Source: Singulisphaera sp. GP187 (GTDB lineage: Bacteria > Planctomycetota > Planctomycetia > Gemmatales > Gemmataceae). Taken from it: a DNA stretch of 64,000 nt. How positions within the stretch are numbered: the stretch's first letter is position 1; each line of letters begins with the position of its first letter. The stretch is from contig CAMAUE010000003.1 in assembly GCA_945861245.1 (NCBI GenBank), forward strand, positions 1 to 64,000, read 5' to 3'. The notes beneath the pieces were generated by a model that was not told where the DNA came from, did not search any database, and was given only the letters and a program-made list of their open reading frames with translations. Both the position numbers and the translations under genes were made by a program. Shown here piece after piece: positions 25,346-35,048 of this stretch.

Positions 25346-27820
25346 ATGAACCTGCGAGCCATTCTAATTGCCGTTATGGTTTTTTCGACAACGGGGTGGA
25401 ACGTCCGCCCGGTTGCCGGGGGCGATGTCGTGACGCCGCAGCGCATCTCCGCCATGCCAACTCGGTTCACGCTGAGCGGCCGCGACGCTTGGCGACAGCT
25501 TGTCGTCACGGGCGACATCGCCAACAAACTTCCGCGTGATCTGACCGGGGCCGTCGGCTACGATGCCCAGCCGGAAAATATTGTCGCCATCGATAAGACC
25601 GGATTGGTCACGCCGCTCACCGAAGGTAAGGCCACCATCACGATCACCGCGAAAGGGGCGGCGCCGGTAAAGATCGACGTCGAAGTCGCCAATCTCGTTA
25701 ACGAGCCGACTGTCAATTTTGCCAATCAGATCGTGCCCATCCTCACAAAGTTCGCCTGTAACTCTGGCGGATGCCATGGCAAAGCATCGGGGCAGAATAA
25801 CTTCAAGCTCTCGCTACTCGGTTTTGAACCCGAAGAGGACTACGAATACCTCGTCAAAGAAGCACGCGGCGGCCGACGCATCGTGACGACCGCGCCGGAC
25901 CACAGCATGTTGCTAACGAAAGCGACGGGCGCCATGGCGCACGGCGGCGGCAAAAAGTTCGCGGCGGATTCGCCGTACTATCGCCTGATCCGCCGCTGGA
26001 TCGAGCAGGGCACGCCGTACGGCCATGCGAACGATCCCGTCGTCACCCGCATCGAGGTCATGCCTCGCGAACGAATCATGGATCGGCGATCCTCCCAGCA
26101 ACTCGCCGTCATCGCTCATTTGAGCGATGGCAGCACGCTCGACGTCACACGCATGACCCAGTTCGAAACCAACGAGAAGGATATCGCTGAGCCCACCGAC
26201 ACGGGACTCGTACGGACTGGCAATACGCCCGGCGTTGTCGCGGTAATGGCGAGGTTTCAGGCCCACGTCGATACCTTCCGCGCCGTTGTGCCTCTTGGTG
26301 AGACGGTTGCCAAGCTGCCCAAGGCCAACAATTTCGTTGACGAATTGGTCTTCAAGCAACTAAAGACGCTCGGGCTTCCGCCATCAGAATTGGTGGACGA
26401 CGGGACGTTTCTGCGCCGCGTGACGATTGACATCGCCGGCCGACTGCCGACGCAGAAAGAGACCGAGGATTTTCTCGCCAACAAAGATCCCGAACGGCAC
26501 GCCAAGCTGGTTGATTTACTTCTGGAAAGTAAGGACTATGCCGACTATTTCGCGGCCAAGTGGAGTTCGATCCTTCGCAATCGCCGGAAGACGATCAACG
26601 ACGCGCCGCAGCCGACCTTCTCCTTCCACGCCTGGATTCGCGAGTGCCTGGAAAAGAACCTGCCCTACGATCAATTCGTTCGCCAAGTGCTGACGGCAAC
26701 GGGCGAGGAAGTCAAGACACCGCCGGTGCAGTGGTATCGCGAGGTCAAGGACGCACCTTCGCAACTCGAAGACATGGCGCAGCTTTTCCTCGGTCAGCGC
26801 ATCGGCTGCGCGAAGTGCCATCACCATCCGTTCGAGAAATGGAACACGGACGATTATTGGGGCCTGGCAGCTTTCTTCTCGCGTGTCGCAATCAAGGAAG
26901 CGAAGAAGGGCAAAAAGAAGGGCGACCCGGGCGATGCCTTCATGGTCATGATTAAGCCGGGCAAAGCCGAGGCGGCCAATCCGAAAACCAAGCAATCGAT
27001 CAAGCCGCGTGGGCTGGGCGGCAAAGACGTGATTCTCGCCGCGGACGAAGATCCACGCCAGAAACTCGTTGACTGGATGGTCGAGAAAGACAACCCGTTC
27101 TTCGCGGCTACGCTTGCAAATCGCTATTGGAAGCATTTCTTCAGTCGAGGCCTGGTTGAACCCGAAGACGATCTGCGCGTGACCAATCCCGCCACGAATC
27201 CCGAACTGCTCGACGCGCTCGCCAGGCATTTCATGACCAGAAAATTCGACATGAAAAGCCTGGTGCGGGTCATCTGTACGTCGAACACCTATCGGCTTAA
27301 CTCGATTCCTAACACGCACAACGCTGACGATCGCCAAAATTTCTCGCGATTCATCCCGCGTCGGCTCCACGCCGAGGTGCTGCATGACGCGATCGACCAA
27401 GTGACGTTGAGCAAGCCGGCATTCAAGGGCGTGCCCGCCGGCACACGGGCAGTGCAGTTGCCTGACAATATGTTCGAGTCGTATTTCTTGAGCGTTTTCG
27501 GCCGGCCTGACTTCGCCAGCGCATGCGAGTGCGAACGCAGTTCGGATACGAACCTGGCGCAGTGCTTGTTGCTGTACAACTCGGCCGATCTCATGAAGAA
27601 GGTAGCGGGGCAACGCGTCAAGAATATCCTTGGCGACAAACGGTCCCATGCGGAGCGTCTGAAGGAACTCTACATCATCACGTTTTCACGCCAGCCCACG
27701 GTCGACGAGTTGGCCAGAATGACAGCGTATATCGAAGCTCGACCCACCGCGACCGCATCCGCCTACGAAGATGTTGTCTGGGCACTATTGAATACGAAAG
27801 AGTTCTTGTTCAATCATTGA
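25346..27820 (+). CDS. DUF1549/DUF1553 exported protein with Big2-like and cytochrome-like parts
   Basis: Start 25346 (MNLRAILIAVMVFSTTGWNV) follows TGAGGCA; the protein has 824 residues. After the leader come a Big2-like Ig domain (about 30-115, ending DKTGLVTPLTEGKATITITAKG), a cytochrome-like segment with CNSGGCHG (C-x4-C-H, unusual spacing), another Big2-like stretch, then DUF1549 with VTIDIAGRLPTQKETEDF and CAKCHHHPFEKW (a standard C-x2-C-H), and DUF1553 at the C terminus (DNPFFAATLANRYWKHFFSRGLVEP, VICTSNTYRL, ALLNTKEFLFNH). The family is exported and accompanies DUF1501 proteins; it is probably the partner of the DUF1501 gene at 22772. Its biochemical role is not established. Confidence 0.92.
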   Translation: MNLRAILIAVMVFSTTGWNVRPVAGGDVVTPQRISAMPTRFTLSGRDAWRQLVVTGDIANKLPRDLTGAVGYDAQPENIVAIDKTGLVTPLTEGKATITITAKGAAPVKIDVEVANLVNEPTVNFANQIVPILTKFACNSGGCHGKASGQNNFKLSLLGFEPEEDYEYLVKEARGGRRIVTTAPDHSMLLTKATGAMAHGGGKKFAADSPYYRLIRRWIEQGTPYGHANDPVVTRIEVMPRERIMDRRSSQQLAVIAHLSDGSTLDVTRMTQFETNEKDIAEPTDTGLVRTGNTPGVVAVMARFQAHVDTFRAVVPLGETVAKLPKANNFVDELVFKQLKTLGLPPSELVDDGTFLRRVTIDIAGRLPTQKETEDFLANKDPERHAKLVDLLLESKDYADYFAAKWSSILRNRRKTINDAPQPTFSFHAWIRECLEKNLPYDQFVRQVLTATGEEVKTPPVQWYREVKDAPSQLEDMAQLFLGQRIGCAKCHHHPFEKWNTDDYWGLAAFFSRVAIKEAKKGKKKGDPGDAFMVMIKPGKAEAANPKTKQSIKPRGLGGKDVILAADEDPRQKLVDWMVEKDNPFFAATLANRYWKHFFSRGLVEPEDDLRVTNPATNPELLDALARHFMTRKFDMKSLVRVICTSNTYRLNSIPNTHNADDRQNFSRFIPRRLHAEVLHDAIDQVTLSKPAFKGVPAGTRAVQLPDNMFESYFLSVFGRPDFASACECERSSDTNLAQCLLLYNSADLMKKVAGQRVKNILGDKRSHAERLKELYIITFSRQPTVDELARMTAYIEARPTATASAYEDVVWALLNTKEFLFNH

Positions 27821-27873
27821 GGTCGGTTGCCATGTTACCCCCTTCGTCGGCGCGAGGTCAACATGGCGTGTTA

Positions 27874-30522
27874 CTAACGCGTCGAGCCGAAGAACACCGC
27901 GTTGTAGAAGAAGCGCTGCAGCGTCGGCGAATAGGCGCGATACGTCGGGTCGTCAGCGAAGGCGATGATGTGTCCTTTCCCGAGCGATTGGTACAAGACC
28001 AACGGCTTGCCGGGCAGGGCCTTCAGCGTTTCCGGCCAGCAGTAGCCGCTGACGAGCGGGTTCTTGTCGTCAGCAAAGGTCACGAGATTTTTTCCCGCGG
28101 TCTGTTTCAACGGTGTGAAGATGTTGTTGCCGTTGAAGTAAAGCACGGGGTTTTTGCTCGATCCCCACGTGACGAAGTGATCGTCGTCAACGGTGGCCTT
28201 GAGGAAGACGCCGGGCACTTCGAGCAACTGAACGCCGTCGGCCTTGTCTTTGTCGTCATTTTTCTCGCCATTCACTTTGCGTTTTTCGAGCTTGCTGGCG
28301 ATTAGGTTGACCTTGTCGCTGGATGCCCATTTCGCCGCTCCGCCAACGAGGACCAACGTCCCGCCGCCGTGGACCCAGTCTTTCAGGCGGCGAACGGTGT
28401 CTTCGCCAGGTGCGTCGGCGCCGGTGTAGTTTCCGTTCGGCACTACGCAGACGTCGAACTTGGTCCAATCGACCGCCGGCAGCGAACGCCCCGCAACACG
28501 TATCACGGGATAACGCCAAACCTGATCGAAAAGATACCACGAATGCCCCACCGCGTAAGTAGCCGGGCGATCGAACATCAACAGAATCCGCGGCGGCTTG
28601 ACCCAGTGCACATTCGGCCCGCCGAGGCTTGCGCCTTCATCGACGAACGCATTGTTCACGGAATGCGCCGTGATGCCATGCTTCTTCGCGGCGGCATCGA
28701 CGGCGTCGTGCAGGCCTTGCCCGTTCTCCGCGACCCGCAGCAGCAACGACCCGCGTGGGAAACTCACGCCGTTGACGCGCGTTGGCTCAGCGAACACATG
28801 AACGCGCAACCCAGCATTCAACCAGCCGCAGAGTGCGGGCAACACGTTGTCGTCGTCGCCATCGACGAGGTAACCGACCCGTGCCTGCTTCCCGGCCCCG
28901 ATGAGTTTTCGCTCGACCGTGTCGTCCGTGATCGGTCGGCTCGCGATTTCGGTCTTCTCCTGGATCGCCAGGCAGGGCACATCAAATGCGAGCGGCAACG
29001 ACCATGCCGTCGAATCGTAGATCTCGTCCGGCAAGCCGCGCTTAACGCGTTCCTCTTGTCGTTTGATGTAGTCGGCGCCCATGTCCTGATGGCGTTCGAG
29101 CAGCGTCAATGCGAGGCGTGAAGCAGGCTGATTGAGCGGAACCAGGTAGCTGCCGGCCGGCACGTCGTGTATCTGTGCCTTCTCGCTAATCGTATCCGCG
29201 GCGTTGACCTTCGCGCTCGCCGTGACGCGATGCACGTCAATGCCGTTCTTGCGCAGCATGTTCGCCAACGCCGCAGCGCGGGCTGGCCGCTTGCCTTCGA
29301 GCAGCACGAACGCGCGGATCGGCCCGGTTTCGCCGAGCTTGACGCTATCAGCGTTGTTGCGATAGTAGTCGAGTAACAGTTGTTGACGATTCTTGGCAGC
29401 GGCTTCGAGCGTCGCCAGGCCGCTGATGTAATGATGCCTGACGCCATCGTGATAGTAGAGCTTTGTCTCGTCGTTCTTGCGAATGACGCGCCCGCGCACG
29501 CCGGCTTGCTCCCAAAGGATGCCGATCGCGCCGTGCATGATCGGCCAAGTCGAGCCGTACTGCGGGCCGAACGAATCGAACATTTCGCGCGTGGTGTAGG
29601 CGAATCTCTGGCGATCGAAATGCTCGGCGTGCACGCGGCCGATCTTCAGATGCCAATCCTTTTGCCGCTTGAGCGTGTGCGGGTTGTATGGCTCCGTCGA
29701 GGGATCGAAGAAGAATGTACTGTTCGCGCCCATCTCGTGGGCATCGACAAAAATTTGCGGCTTCCAACGCAGAAAGGCGGCAACACGGGCGACCGATTCT
29801 TGCTGCGTTTGTAAGTACCAATCGCGATTCATGTCGAAGAGGTAGTGGTTTGACCGGCCACCCGGCCAACGCTCGATACGATCGGCGGCGAGCGGGTTGT
29901 CCTGGTCGAAGTTGCCACGCAATTCACGATGAAAGCCGACGAAGCGGTCACGGCCATCCGGGTTTTGCAACGGATCGATGATGACGATCAGCTTGTCGAG
30001 CATCTCGCGCGTCTCGGCTCGTTTGTCGGCGAGCAGGTGATACGCGGTCATCAGGGCAGCGTCGGACGGCGACGTCTCGTTACCATGCACGCAGTACGCG
30101 AGGAAGACGACGGCCGGCGCCTTGTCGGCGATCGCTGTCGCTTGTGGTTCGGAAGTAATGCGCGGATCACTGAGTGCGAGGTTCTGTTTGCGCAGCGATT
30201 CGAGTTGCTTGAGATTGTCCGGTGAGGTGATGATGAGATTGTAGAGCGCCTTACCCTGATAGCTTTTGCCATACTGCACAAGCTGGCATCGATCTGGCGC
30301 CGCCTTGGCGAGAGCGTGAACGTAGCGCTCGATCTCGGCGTGGCTCGATATCTCCGCGCCCCAGCGATGGCCGACGGCCTCGGCAAGCGTCGGAATCTTC
30401 GGATCGGCCTGCACGTCGGGATGCGGCAGCAGCCAGGCGGGGTCTTGGCGATTGTCCTGAGCGTTTGCAAGCGGCGCGATGAGAGCGATGACGATGAACG
30501 TGCAAATGAAGTGACGAATCAT
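27874..30522 (-). CDS. Secreted M14 zinc carboxypeptidase with C-terminal glutamine-amidotransferase-like domain (1)
   Basis: The ATG at 30522 has GAGGCA upstream; the 882-residue product opens with a signal peptide ending ANAQD. The M14 catalytic domain covers about residues 45-370: zinc ligands are HGNE in YCVHGNETSPSDAAL and His in FVDAHEMGANST, with substrate-binding Asn-Arg in LFDMNRDWYLQTQ. The C-terminal half ends in a class I glutamine-amidotransferase-like fold (VCVVPNGNYTGADAPGEDTV, LVLVGGAAKWASS) that lacks an evident catalytic Cys and may bind substrate. The enzyme should trim peptides outside the cytoplasm. A second protein of the same architecture is encoded immediately upstream on the same strand. 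Confidence 0.88.
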   Translation of the reverse strand: MIRHFICTFIVIALIAPLANAQDNRQDPAWLLPHPDVQADPKIPTLAEAVGHRWGAEISSHAEIERYVHALAKAAPDRCQLVQYGKSYQGKALYNLIITSPDNLKQLESLRKQNLALSDPRITSEPQATAIADKAPAVVFLAYCVHGNETSPSDAALMTAYHLLADKRAETREMLDKLIVIIDPLQNPDGRDRFVGFHRELRGNFDQDNPLAADRIERWPGGRSNHYLFDMNRDWYLQTQQESVARVAAFLRWKPQIFVDAHEMGANSTFFFDPSTEPYNPHTLKRQKDWHLKIGRVHAEHFDRQRFAYTTREMFDSFGPQYGSTWPIMHGAIGILWEQAGVRGRVIRKNDETKLYYHDGVRHHYISGLATLEAAAKNRQQLLLDYYRNNADSVKLGETGPIRAFVLLEGKRPARAAALANMLRKNGIDVHRVTASAKVNAADTISEKAQIHDVPAGSYLVPLNQPASRLALTLLERHQDMGADYIKRQEERVKRGLPDEIYDSTAWSLPLAFDVPCLAIQEKTEIASRPITDDTVERKLIGAGKQARVGYLVDGDDDNVLPALCGWLNAGLRVHVFAEPTRVNGVSFPRGSLLLRVAENGQGLHDAVDAAAKKHGITAHSVNNAFVDEGASLGGPNVHWVKPPRILLMFDRPATYAVGHSWYLFDQVWRYPVIRVAGRSLPAVDWTKFDVCVVPNGNYTGADAPGEDTVRRLKDWVHGGGTLVLVGGAAKWASSDKVNLIASKLEKRKVNGEKNDDKDKADGVQLLEVPGVFLKATVDDDHFVTWGSSKNPVLYFNGNNIFTPLKQTAGKNLVTFADDKNPLVSGYCWPETLKALPGKPLVLYQSLGKGHIIAFADDPTYRAYSPTLQRFFYNAVFFGSTR

Positions 30523-30550
30523 GGGGTGTGCCTCGGTGTTTCACGAATTG

Positions 30551-30603
30551 CCGCTTGCGGCTTAGCGCTCGCAAGGCGCTAGCTGAGCGCTAAGCCGCAA
30601 GCG
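30551..30603. repeat. Family A inverted repeat
   Basis: Perfect arms CGCTTGCGGCTTAGCGCTC and GAGCGCTAAGCCGCAAGCG, spacer about 14 bases. It separates the two M14 carboxypeptidase genes. Confidence 0.9.
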
Positions 30604-30629
30604 ACAACTCGTGATTCCAAATTTCAAAT

Positions 30630-33257
30630 CTACTTATTCGCGCCCGCTTGAACGATGCCATTGAACAATAACTTGAACGTCCCGTGCGGTTGCGCGCGGA
30701 ACAATATCTGTGGGCCGTACATTACGAATCGCCCGCGGCCGACGTTCGTTTCAAAGACCGCGACGCCGCCTTCGAGCCGCTCCTGGCCCCAGGCCCAGCC
30801 GCTGCGCAACGGTTCCTTCGTGTCGAACCAGGCGACACGCCGAACCTCGCTCGAGGCGGCTTTGTCGGACAATCGAAACGTCGGGCTGTTCGCGAACATC
30901 ACGTCGGCGGCCTCCGGCATGCCCCACGCCAACGGCTGGGTGTTGTCGATGCGCACGCGCAGAACCGATGTAGGCACGTAGTATTTCGCGGCGGTCGGTG
31001 GCACACCATTGACGGCGAGATGATCGGCGATTGGCAAGCCGAACGAAACGCCGAGGTTTGCCGCACTGCTGCCGATCGCGAGCACCGTGCCGCCGGCGTT
31101 CAGAAATTCACGCAGCGCCGGAGCCGTGCTGCTCACGCTCGCGCCATCGACGAAGATCAGCACGTCGAACTTCGCGCGGAGGTTGCCCTGGTCCAACTCC
31201 GGCGTGAACACGACCTCGAACGGGAACTCGAAACGCTCCAGCAACCAGCGTGTCCATCCCGATGGCATCGAGCCGCCGACACGATCCCAGAGACCAAGGC
31301 GCACCGGTTGCAGCTTGACTGCTTTCCTGCCGGGCAATTCCGACGTGCCGATGAAGCTCGTGCCGAGTTCCGCCGCGATCTTTTGCAGACGAGCAATCGT
31401 GTTTTCCGAGCGTGGAATGTAAAATAGGCCAGGACCGGAGGTCGTGTCCTTGCCTTCAAACGGTTCGTTCAAGCGGCGCACTTCGTCGCCCATTTTGAGC
31501 AAGCGGTTGACGGCGAGGAAGCTGTCGTTGGTCCGCGTATTGAGGAAGAAGCCGACTGCCCCCTCGACATTGACGACGTTACCCAGCGGCGGTGGAATCT
31601 CGCCGCTCAACGCCTCGAATGGGCCATCGAACGCCTCGATGATGCGGTCAAACTTCACGCCCATCTGGTACGCCAGGGTCCAGCCGGCCATATCATAGGG
31701 CGGCGTCGGCGGAGCGCCGGGAAAAGCGAAATCGTTGGGATGATCCTGTGGCTCGAACATGTCAAGCACATGCGCGCGAAACGGCTGGGCCGATTTCACG
31801 ATGTACGAACCCCGGCCATACTTCTTCCCGGCTATCTCGAAGTCGGCCTTCGCGCGATGCACCGTCACGCCGGTGCCGATGAGCGTGTTGATGAATTTCG
31901 TCGCGGTCAGGAAGTCATGTTGGGCGGTGGGGATGACGTAGCCGCGCGGATCGCGCTTGGCTGGGTCGCGGAAGTAGCGTGTGAATTCCTTGGCACCGGC
32001 GAGGCCTTTGGTCGCTCGCGCACCGGCCTTGGCGGCCTCGACCATTTTCGGCGTCACCGTCCAGGTGTCGGTGTTGCCTGCTTCGATTGCGCGATTACCC
32101 ATGAGCCAAATGTTGTACAGCAGGTGTTCGCGATTGCGCGAGGCGTAATCGAGCACCGCCTTGTTCGCCGTCACGGAATAATCGACGGACTGTCGAAAGT
32201 GCCACTTTCGCGGCGTCACTGGCAGAAGGAAATCGCCTTTGGGCAGGAGCAACGCCGGCTTGAACGGTACCGACATCGGCGTCGGATGGCCGATCGTTTC
32301 GCTCAACAGGCCGATCATGTTGTGGTAGTATGTCGTCGTCCGCAGGCCGCCGTTGTACCACGACGAAAAGTTTGCGCCGGAGCGACAGGTCACACCTGGC
32401 TTGCCCTCGGCAATGAACCGCTCCATCATGGCGGAACCGACGCGCTCGACGCCGTTCGTCACCAGCGGATCGATGTTGTAATTGACCGGATCGCGAAACG
32501 GCGGAATGAACATCACCGTCCCCGCGGGACTCGACTGATGGTGGTTGTACATGATCTGTGGATACCACTCGCGATACAGCACGCGATTCATGTTCTTCGT
32601 TTCCGCCTGCGTATTCGCATAAAAATCGCGGTTATTGTCATGGCCGACGTACTTCTGATAAAGCCTCGGCAGCCCCGCATAGGTACGTCGCGCCTCGTCC
32701 TTTTCCTTCATGTACCAATCGACGACGAGGTCCATGCCATCGGGATTAGCGTGCACGCAGAGGATGATGACATCGTCGAGGATGCGGAGGGTCTCGGTAT
32801 CGTTGGAACTGAGGAATTGATAGATCGTCTCCATCATCATCTGGGCACAGAGCGTTTCGGTGGCGTGCAGACCGGCGTCGAGCCAAACCACCGCTTTGCC
32901 TTCGAGCGCGAGCTTGCGGGCCTCGGCCTGCGTAACGCCATCCGCTCGCGCGAGCTTGGCGGCGATCGCGCGATAGCGGTCGAGGTTCTTGTGGTTTGTC
33001 GGCGAGGTCAGGATGCCCATGAGTTGGTCGCGGCCTTCCTCCGTGACGCCGATCTTGGTGAGCTTGAAGCGATCGGATTCTTTCGCGAGCTGCGTCAGGT
33101 AGGCCGAGTATTGCTTGTAATTCGCGAGTTGATAGTCATCGCCAATGTTGAAGCCGAGAAACTGCTTCGGCGTCGTGATCGGAATCGGCTGGGCATGCGC
33201 AACCTGCGCTGCGGACAAGAGAATGACTGCGAGAAAAAAACGTGCGACATGCGGCAT
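30630..33257 (-). CDS. Secreted M14 zinc carboxypeptidase with C-terminal glutamine-amidotransferase-like domain (2)
   Basis: An 875-residue protein with a signal peptide (MPHVARFFLAVILLSAAQVAHAQ) and the same architecture as its neighbour. Zinc ligands are HATE in DAGLHATETLCAQMM and His in IMYNHHQSSPAG; VGHDNNRDFYANTQ supplies the Asn-Arg pair. A C-terminal amidotransferase-like domain includes DVLIFVDGASVSS and GGTVLAIGSSAANLGVSFGLP. Sequence between the two paralogues has diverged strongly, so the duplication is old, or the two were acquired separately. It is divergent from the downstream DUF1501 gene, with about 136 bases between them that should carry both promoters. Confidence 0.88.
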   Translation of the reverse strand: MPHVARFFLAVILLSAAQVAHAQPIPITTPKQFLGFNIGDDYQLANYKQYSAYLTQLAKESDRFKLTKIGVTEEGRDQLMGILTSPTNHKNLDRYRAIAAKLARADGVTQAEARKLALEGKAVVWLDAGLHATETLCAQMMMETIYQFLSSNDTETLRILDDVIILCVHANPDGMDLVVDWYMKEKDEARRTYAGLPRLYQKYVGHDNNRDFYANTQAETKNMNRVLYREWYPQIMYNHHQSSPAGTVMFIPPFRDPVNYNIDPLVTNGVERVGSAMMERFIAEGKPGVTCRSGANFSSWYNGGLRTTTYYHNMIGLLSETIGHPTPMSVPFKPALLLPKGDFLLPVTPRKWHFRQSVDYSVTANKAVLDYASRNREHLLYNIWLMGNRAIEAGNTDTWTVTPKMVEAAKAGARATKGLAGAKEFTRYFRDPAKRDPRGYVIPTAQHDFLTATKFINTLIGTGVTVHRAKADFEIAGKKYGRGSYIVKSAQPFRAHVLDMFEPQDHPNDFAFPGAPPTPPYDMAGWTLAYQMGVKFDRIIEAFDGPFEALSGEIPPPLGNVVNVEGAVGFFLNTRTNDSFLAVNRLLKMGDEVRRLNEPFEGKDTTSGPGLFYIPRSENTIARLQKIAAELGTSFIGTSELPGRKAVKLQPVRLGLWDRVGGSMPSGWTRWLLERFEFPFEVVFTPELDQGNLRAKFDVLIFVDGASVSSTAPALREFLNAGGTVLAIGSSAANLGVSFGLPIADHLAVNGVPPTAAKYYVPTSVLRVRIDNTQPLAWGMPEAADVMFANSPTFRLSDKAASSEVRRVAWFDTKEPLRSGWAWGQERLEGGVAVFETNVGRGRFVMYGPQILFRAQPHGTFKLLFNGIVQAGANK

Positions 33258-33393
33258 GGCGGGAACTCCAGCGATAGCTCAACGTGCGACCAAGAGAAGT
33301 ATATCGCCGCTCGATGCATCGACCAACGGACCGCGTCGGCGAAATCTGGTACAATCACTAGACCCCCAACACGCGTTTCGCGGAGACCTCTCC

Positions 33394-34782
33394 ATGCTGT
33401 TTTCAGGACGTATCGGCAAAGGCTTCAGTCGTCGCGAGTTCCTCCAGGTTGGCGGAGCGACTGCGCTTGGGCTGACTTTGCCGGAATTGCTTCGCTTGAA
33501 AGCCAGCAACTCCCTCACCCCCAACCCCTCTCCCGGGGGGCGAGGGGAGCAATCGCCCGGCTCGGCTCGCGCGGTCATCTTTCTTTGGCTCTGGGGCGGG
33601 CCATCGCAACTTGACACGTGGGATCCAAAGCCAAACGCATCCGCGGAGTATCGTGGGCCTTTCTCATCGATTAACACACGGGTCGTCGGCACGCGCATTG
33701 GCGAGCTTTTTCCGCAGATTGCCGAGTGGACCGATCGACTGTCGATCATCCGCTCGCTGCATTCCACGTCCAACGATCACGGCGTCGCCGGCACGGTTGG
33801 GCTTACGGGCAGCTCAACGGGAAGCGTCAATCTGGGTGGGGCATCGGCGGCGGGCAGCGTCAGGCCGTGTATCGGCTCCGTTGTCGCTCGGGCCAAGGGG
33901 TTCCGCTCGGAGCTGCCGCCGTTCATGGTCGTTGGCGGGCGTTTGCATCAGGGCAAACGCGCGATCGCTGGTGAAGGTGGAGGCACGCTCGGCGCCCTCT
34001 ACGATCCGTTCCGCCTCGTCTATGATCCCGAGCGCGGCACGCAGATTCCCGCCCTGCAACTACCGGACAATCTTTCGCCAGCCCGCTTACAAAATCGCCA
34101 GCAGTTGTTGCAAATGCTATCGCGTGGCCGCTCGCTCGATACCGGCAGTCAACGCACGATCGACGACTATCGGGCTCAGGCTTTGGCGCTATTGACATCG
34201 CCGGATGCGAGCCGAATGTTCGATCTCTCGCGTGAACGTCCCGAATTGGCGGATCTCTATGGCCGCACGCGGTTTGGCCAATCGTGCTTGCTCGCTCGGC
34301 GATTGGTCGAGCATGGCGTGCCGTTCGTGCAGGTCAACTGGAGCGATCACGTCGAAGCCGAGGAGGACGCAGGCGACGGCGGTTGGGACAATCACTATCG
34401 CAATTTTCAGCTCATGCAAGACCGCCAGGCCCCGTGGTTGGATCAGACGCTGCCGGCACTGCTCACGGACCTGCAAGAACGCGGCATGCTGCAATCGACG
34501 CTCGTCGTCGCCATCGGCGAGTTTGGCCGTACGCCAAGAATCAACGACAAAGCGGGCCGTGATCATTGGGAACATTGCTACAGTGCGTTGATCGCCGGCG
34601 GCGGTGTCCGAGGCGGACAGGTCATCGGCGAGAGCGATGCCCGAGCAGAACGCCCTCGCTTGCGCCCTGTCACACCGGCGGACTTGGCGGCGTCGATCAT
34701 GCATGCAGTCGGCGTCACCAGCGAGCAATCCGCGACGCTCGGCATCAACATGGGCGGGCAGGTAATCTCTGAGTTGTTTTGA
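33394..34782 (+). CDS. DUF1501 protein with twin-arginine leader (2), containing a repeat-derived insertion
   Basis: The start at 33394 follows GGAGA; the track ORF starts far upstream inside the M14 gene. The 462-residue protein carries a Tat leader (FSRREFLQVGGATALGLTLPEL), then VIFLWLWGGPSQLDTWDPKP, LSIIRSLHSTSNDHGV and LVVAIGEFGRTPRINDKAGRDHW. Between leader and domain the peptide SLTPNPSPGGRGEQ is encoded by a GC-rich palindromic repeat (33510-33550) that is widespread in planctomycete genomes; it adds codons in frame. No DUF1549/DUF1553 partner lies beside it. The Phd/VapC genes begin 16 bases after its stop. Confidence 0.92.
   Translation: MLFSGRIGKGFSRREFLQVGGATALGLTLPELLRLKASNSLTPNPSPGGRGEQSPGSARAVIFLWLWGGPSQLDTWDPKPNASAEYRGPFSSINTRVVGTRIGELFPQIAEWTDRLSIIRSLHSTSNDHGVAGTVGLTGSSTGSVNLGGASAAGSVRPCIGSVVARAKGFRSELPPFMVVGGRLHQGKRAIAGEGGGTLGALYDPFRLVYDPERGTQIPALQLPDNLSPARLQNRQQLLQMLSRGRSLDTGSQRTIDDYRAQALALLTSPDASRMFDLSRERPELADLYGRTRFGQSCLLARRLVEHGVPFVQVNWSDHVEAEEDAGDGGWDNHYRNFQLMQDRQAPWLDQTLPALLTDLQERGMLQSTLVVAIGEFGRTPRINDKAGRDHWEHCYSALIAGGGVRGGQVIGESDARAERPRLRPVTPADLAASIMHAVGVTSEQSATLGINMGGQVISELF
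33510..33550 (+). repeat. Coding palindromic repeat (LTPNPSPGGRGE type)
   Basis: The string CCCCTCTCCCGGGGGGCGAG and its flanks form a palindrome within the DUF1501 reading frame, translated as LTPNPSPGGRGE. The length keeps the frame. It sits in the linker between signal peptide and domain, where extra residues are tolerated. Confidence 0.75.
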
Positions 34783-34798
34783 AGGGAGACGCAGAGCT

Positions 34799-35041
34799 AT
34801 GACGACACTGGACATCCAACAAGTTGCCGGTCACCTGACCGAGATTCTCGACAAACTTCCTCCGGGCGAGGAAGTCATCGTGACTCGCAATGACCAGCCG
34901 ATTGCGACGATTCGAGCAGCCGAGCCAGCTCAGCGAAAGCACCGACGAGCACCACAGTTTGGCACCATGCGAGGCTCCATTCTGTACATCGCGCCGGATT
35001 TCGACGAAATACCAGAGGGTTTCGAGGAATACCTGCCATGA
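34799..35041 (+). CDS. Phd/YefM-type antitoxin
   Basis: An 80-residue protein with the Phd/YefM fold: TLDIQQVAGHLTEILDKLPPGEEVIVTRNDQPIATI is the DNA-binding half, and the C-terminal acidic tail (APDFDEIPEGFEEYLP) would wrap the toxin. It should repress its own operon together with the toxin. A PIN toxin gene follows at once. GGAGAC lies just before the ATG. Confidence 0.9.
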   Translation: MTTLDIQQVAGHLTEILDKLPPGEEVIVTRNDQPIATIRAAEPAQRKHRRAPQFGTMRGSILYIAPDFDEIPEGFEEYLP

Positions 35042-35048
35042 GTTATTG

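Noticed and set aside
26516-27649. 377-residue minus-strand ORF
   Set aside because: Antisense shadow of the DUF1549/DUF1553 gene.
31740-33614. 624-residue plus-strand ORF
   Set aside because: It lies antisense to the M14 carboxypeptidase, has high Arg/His content and no recognisable motif; a shadow of codon bias in high-GC DNA.
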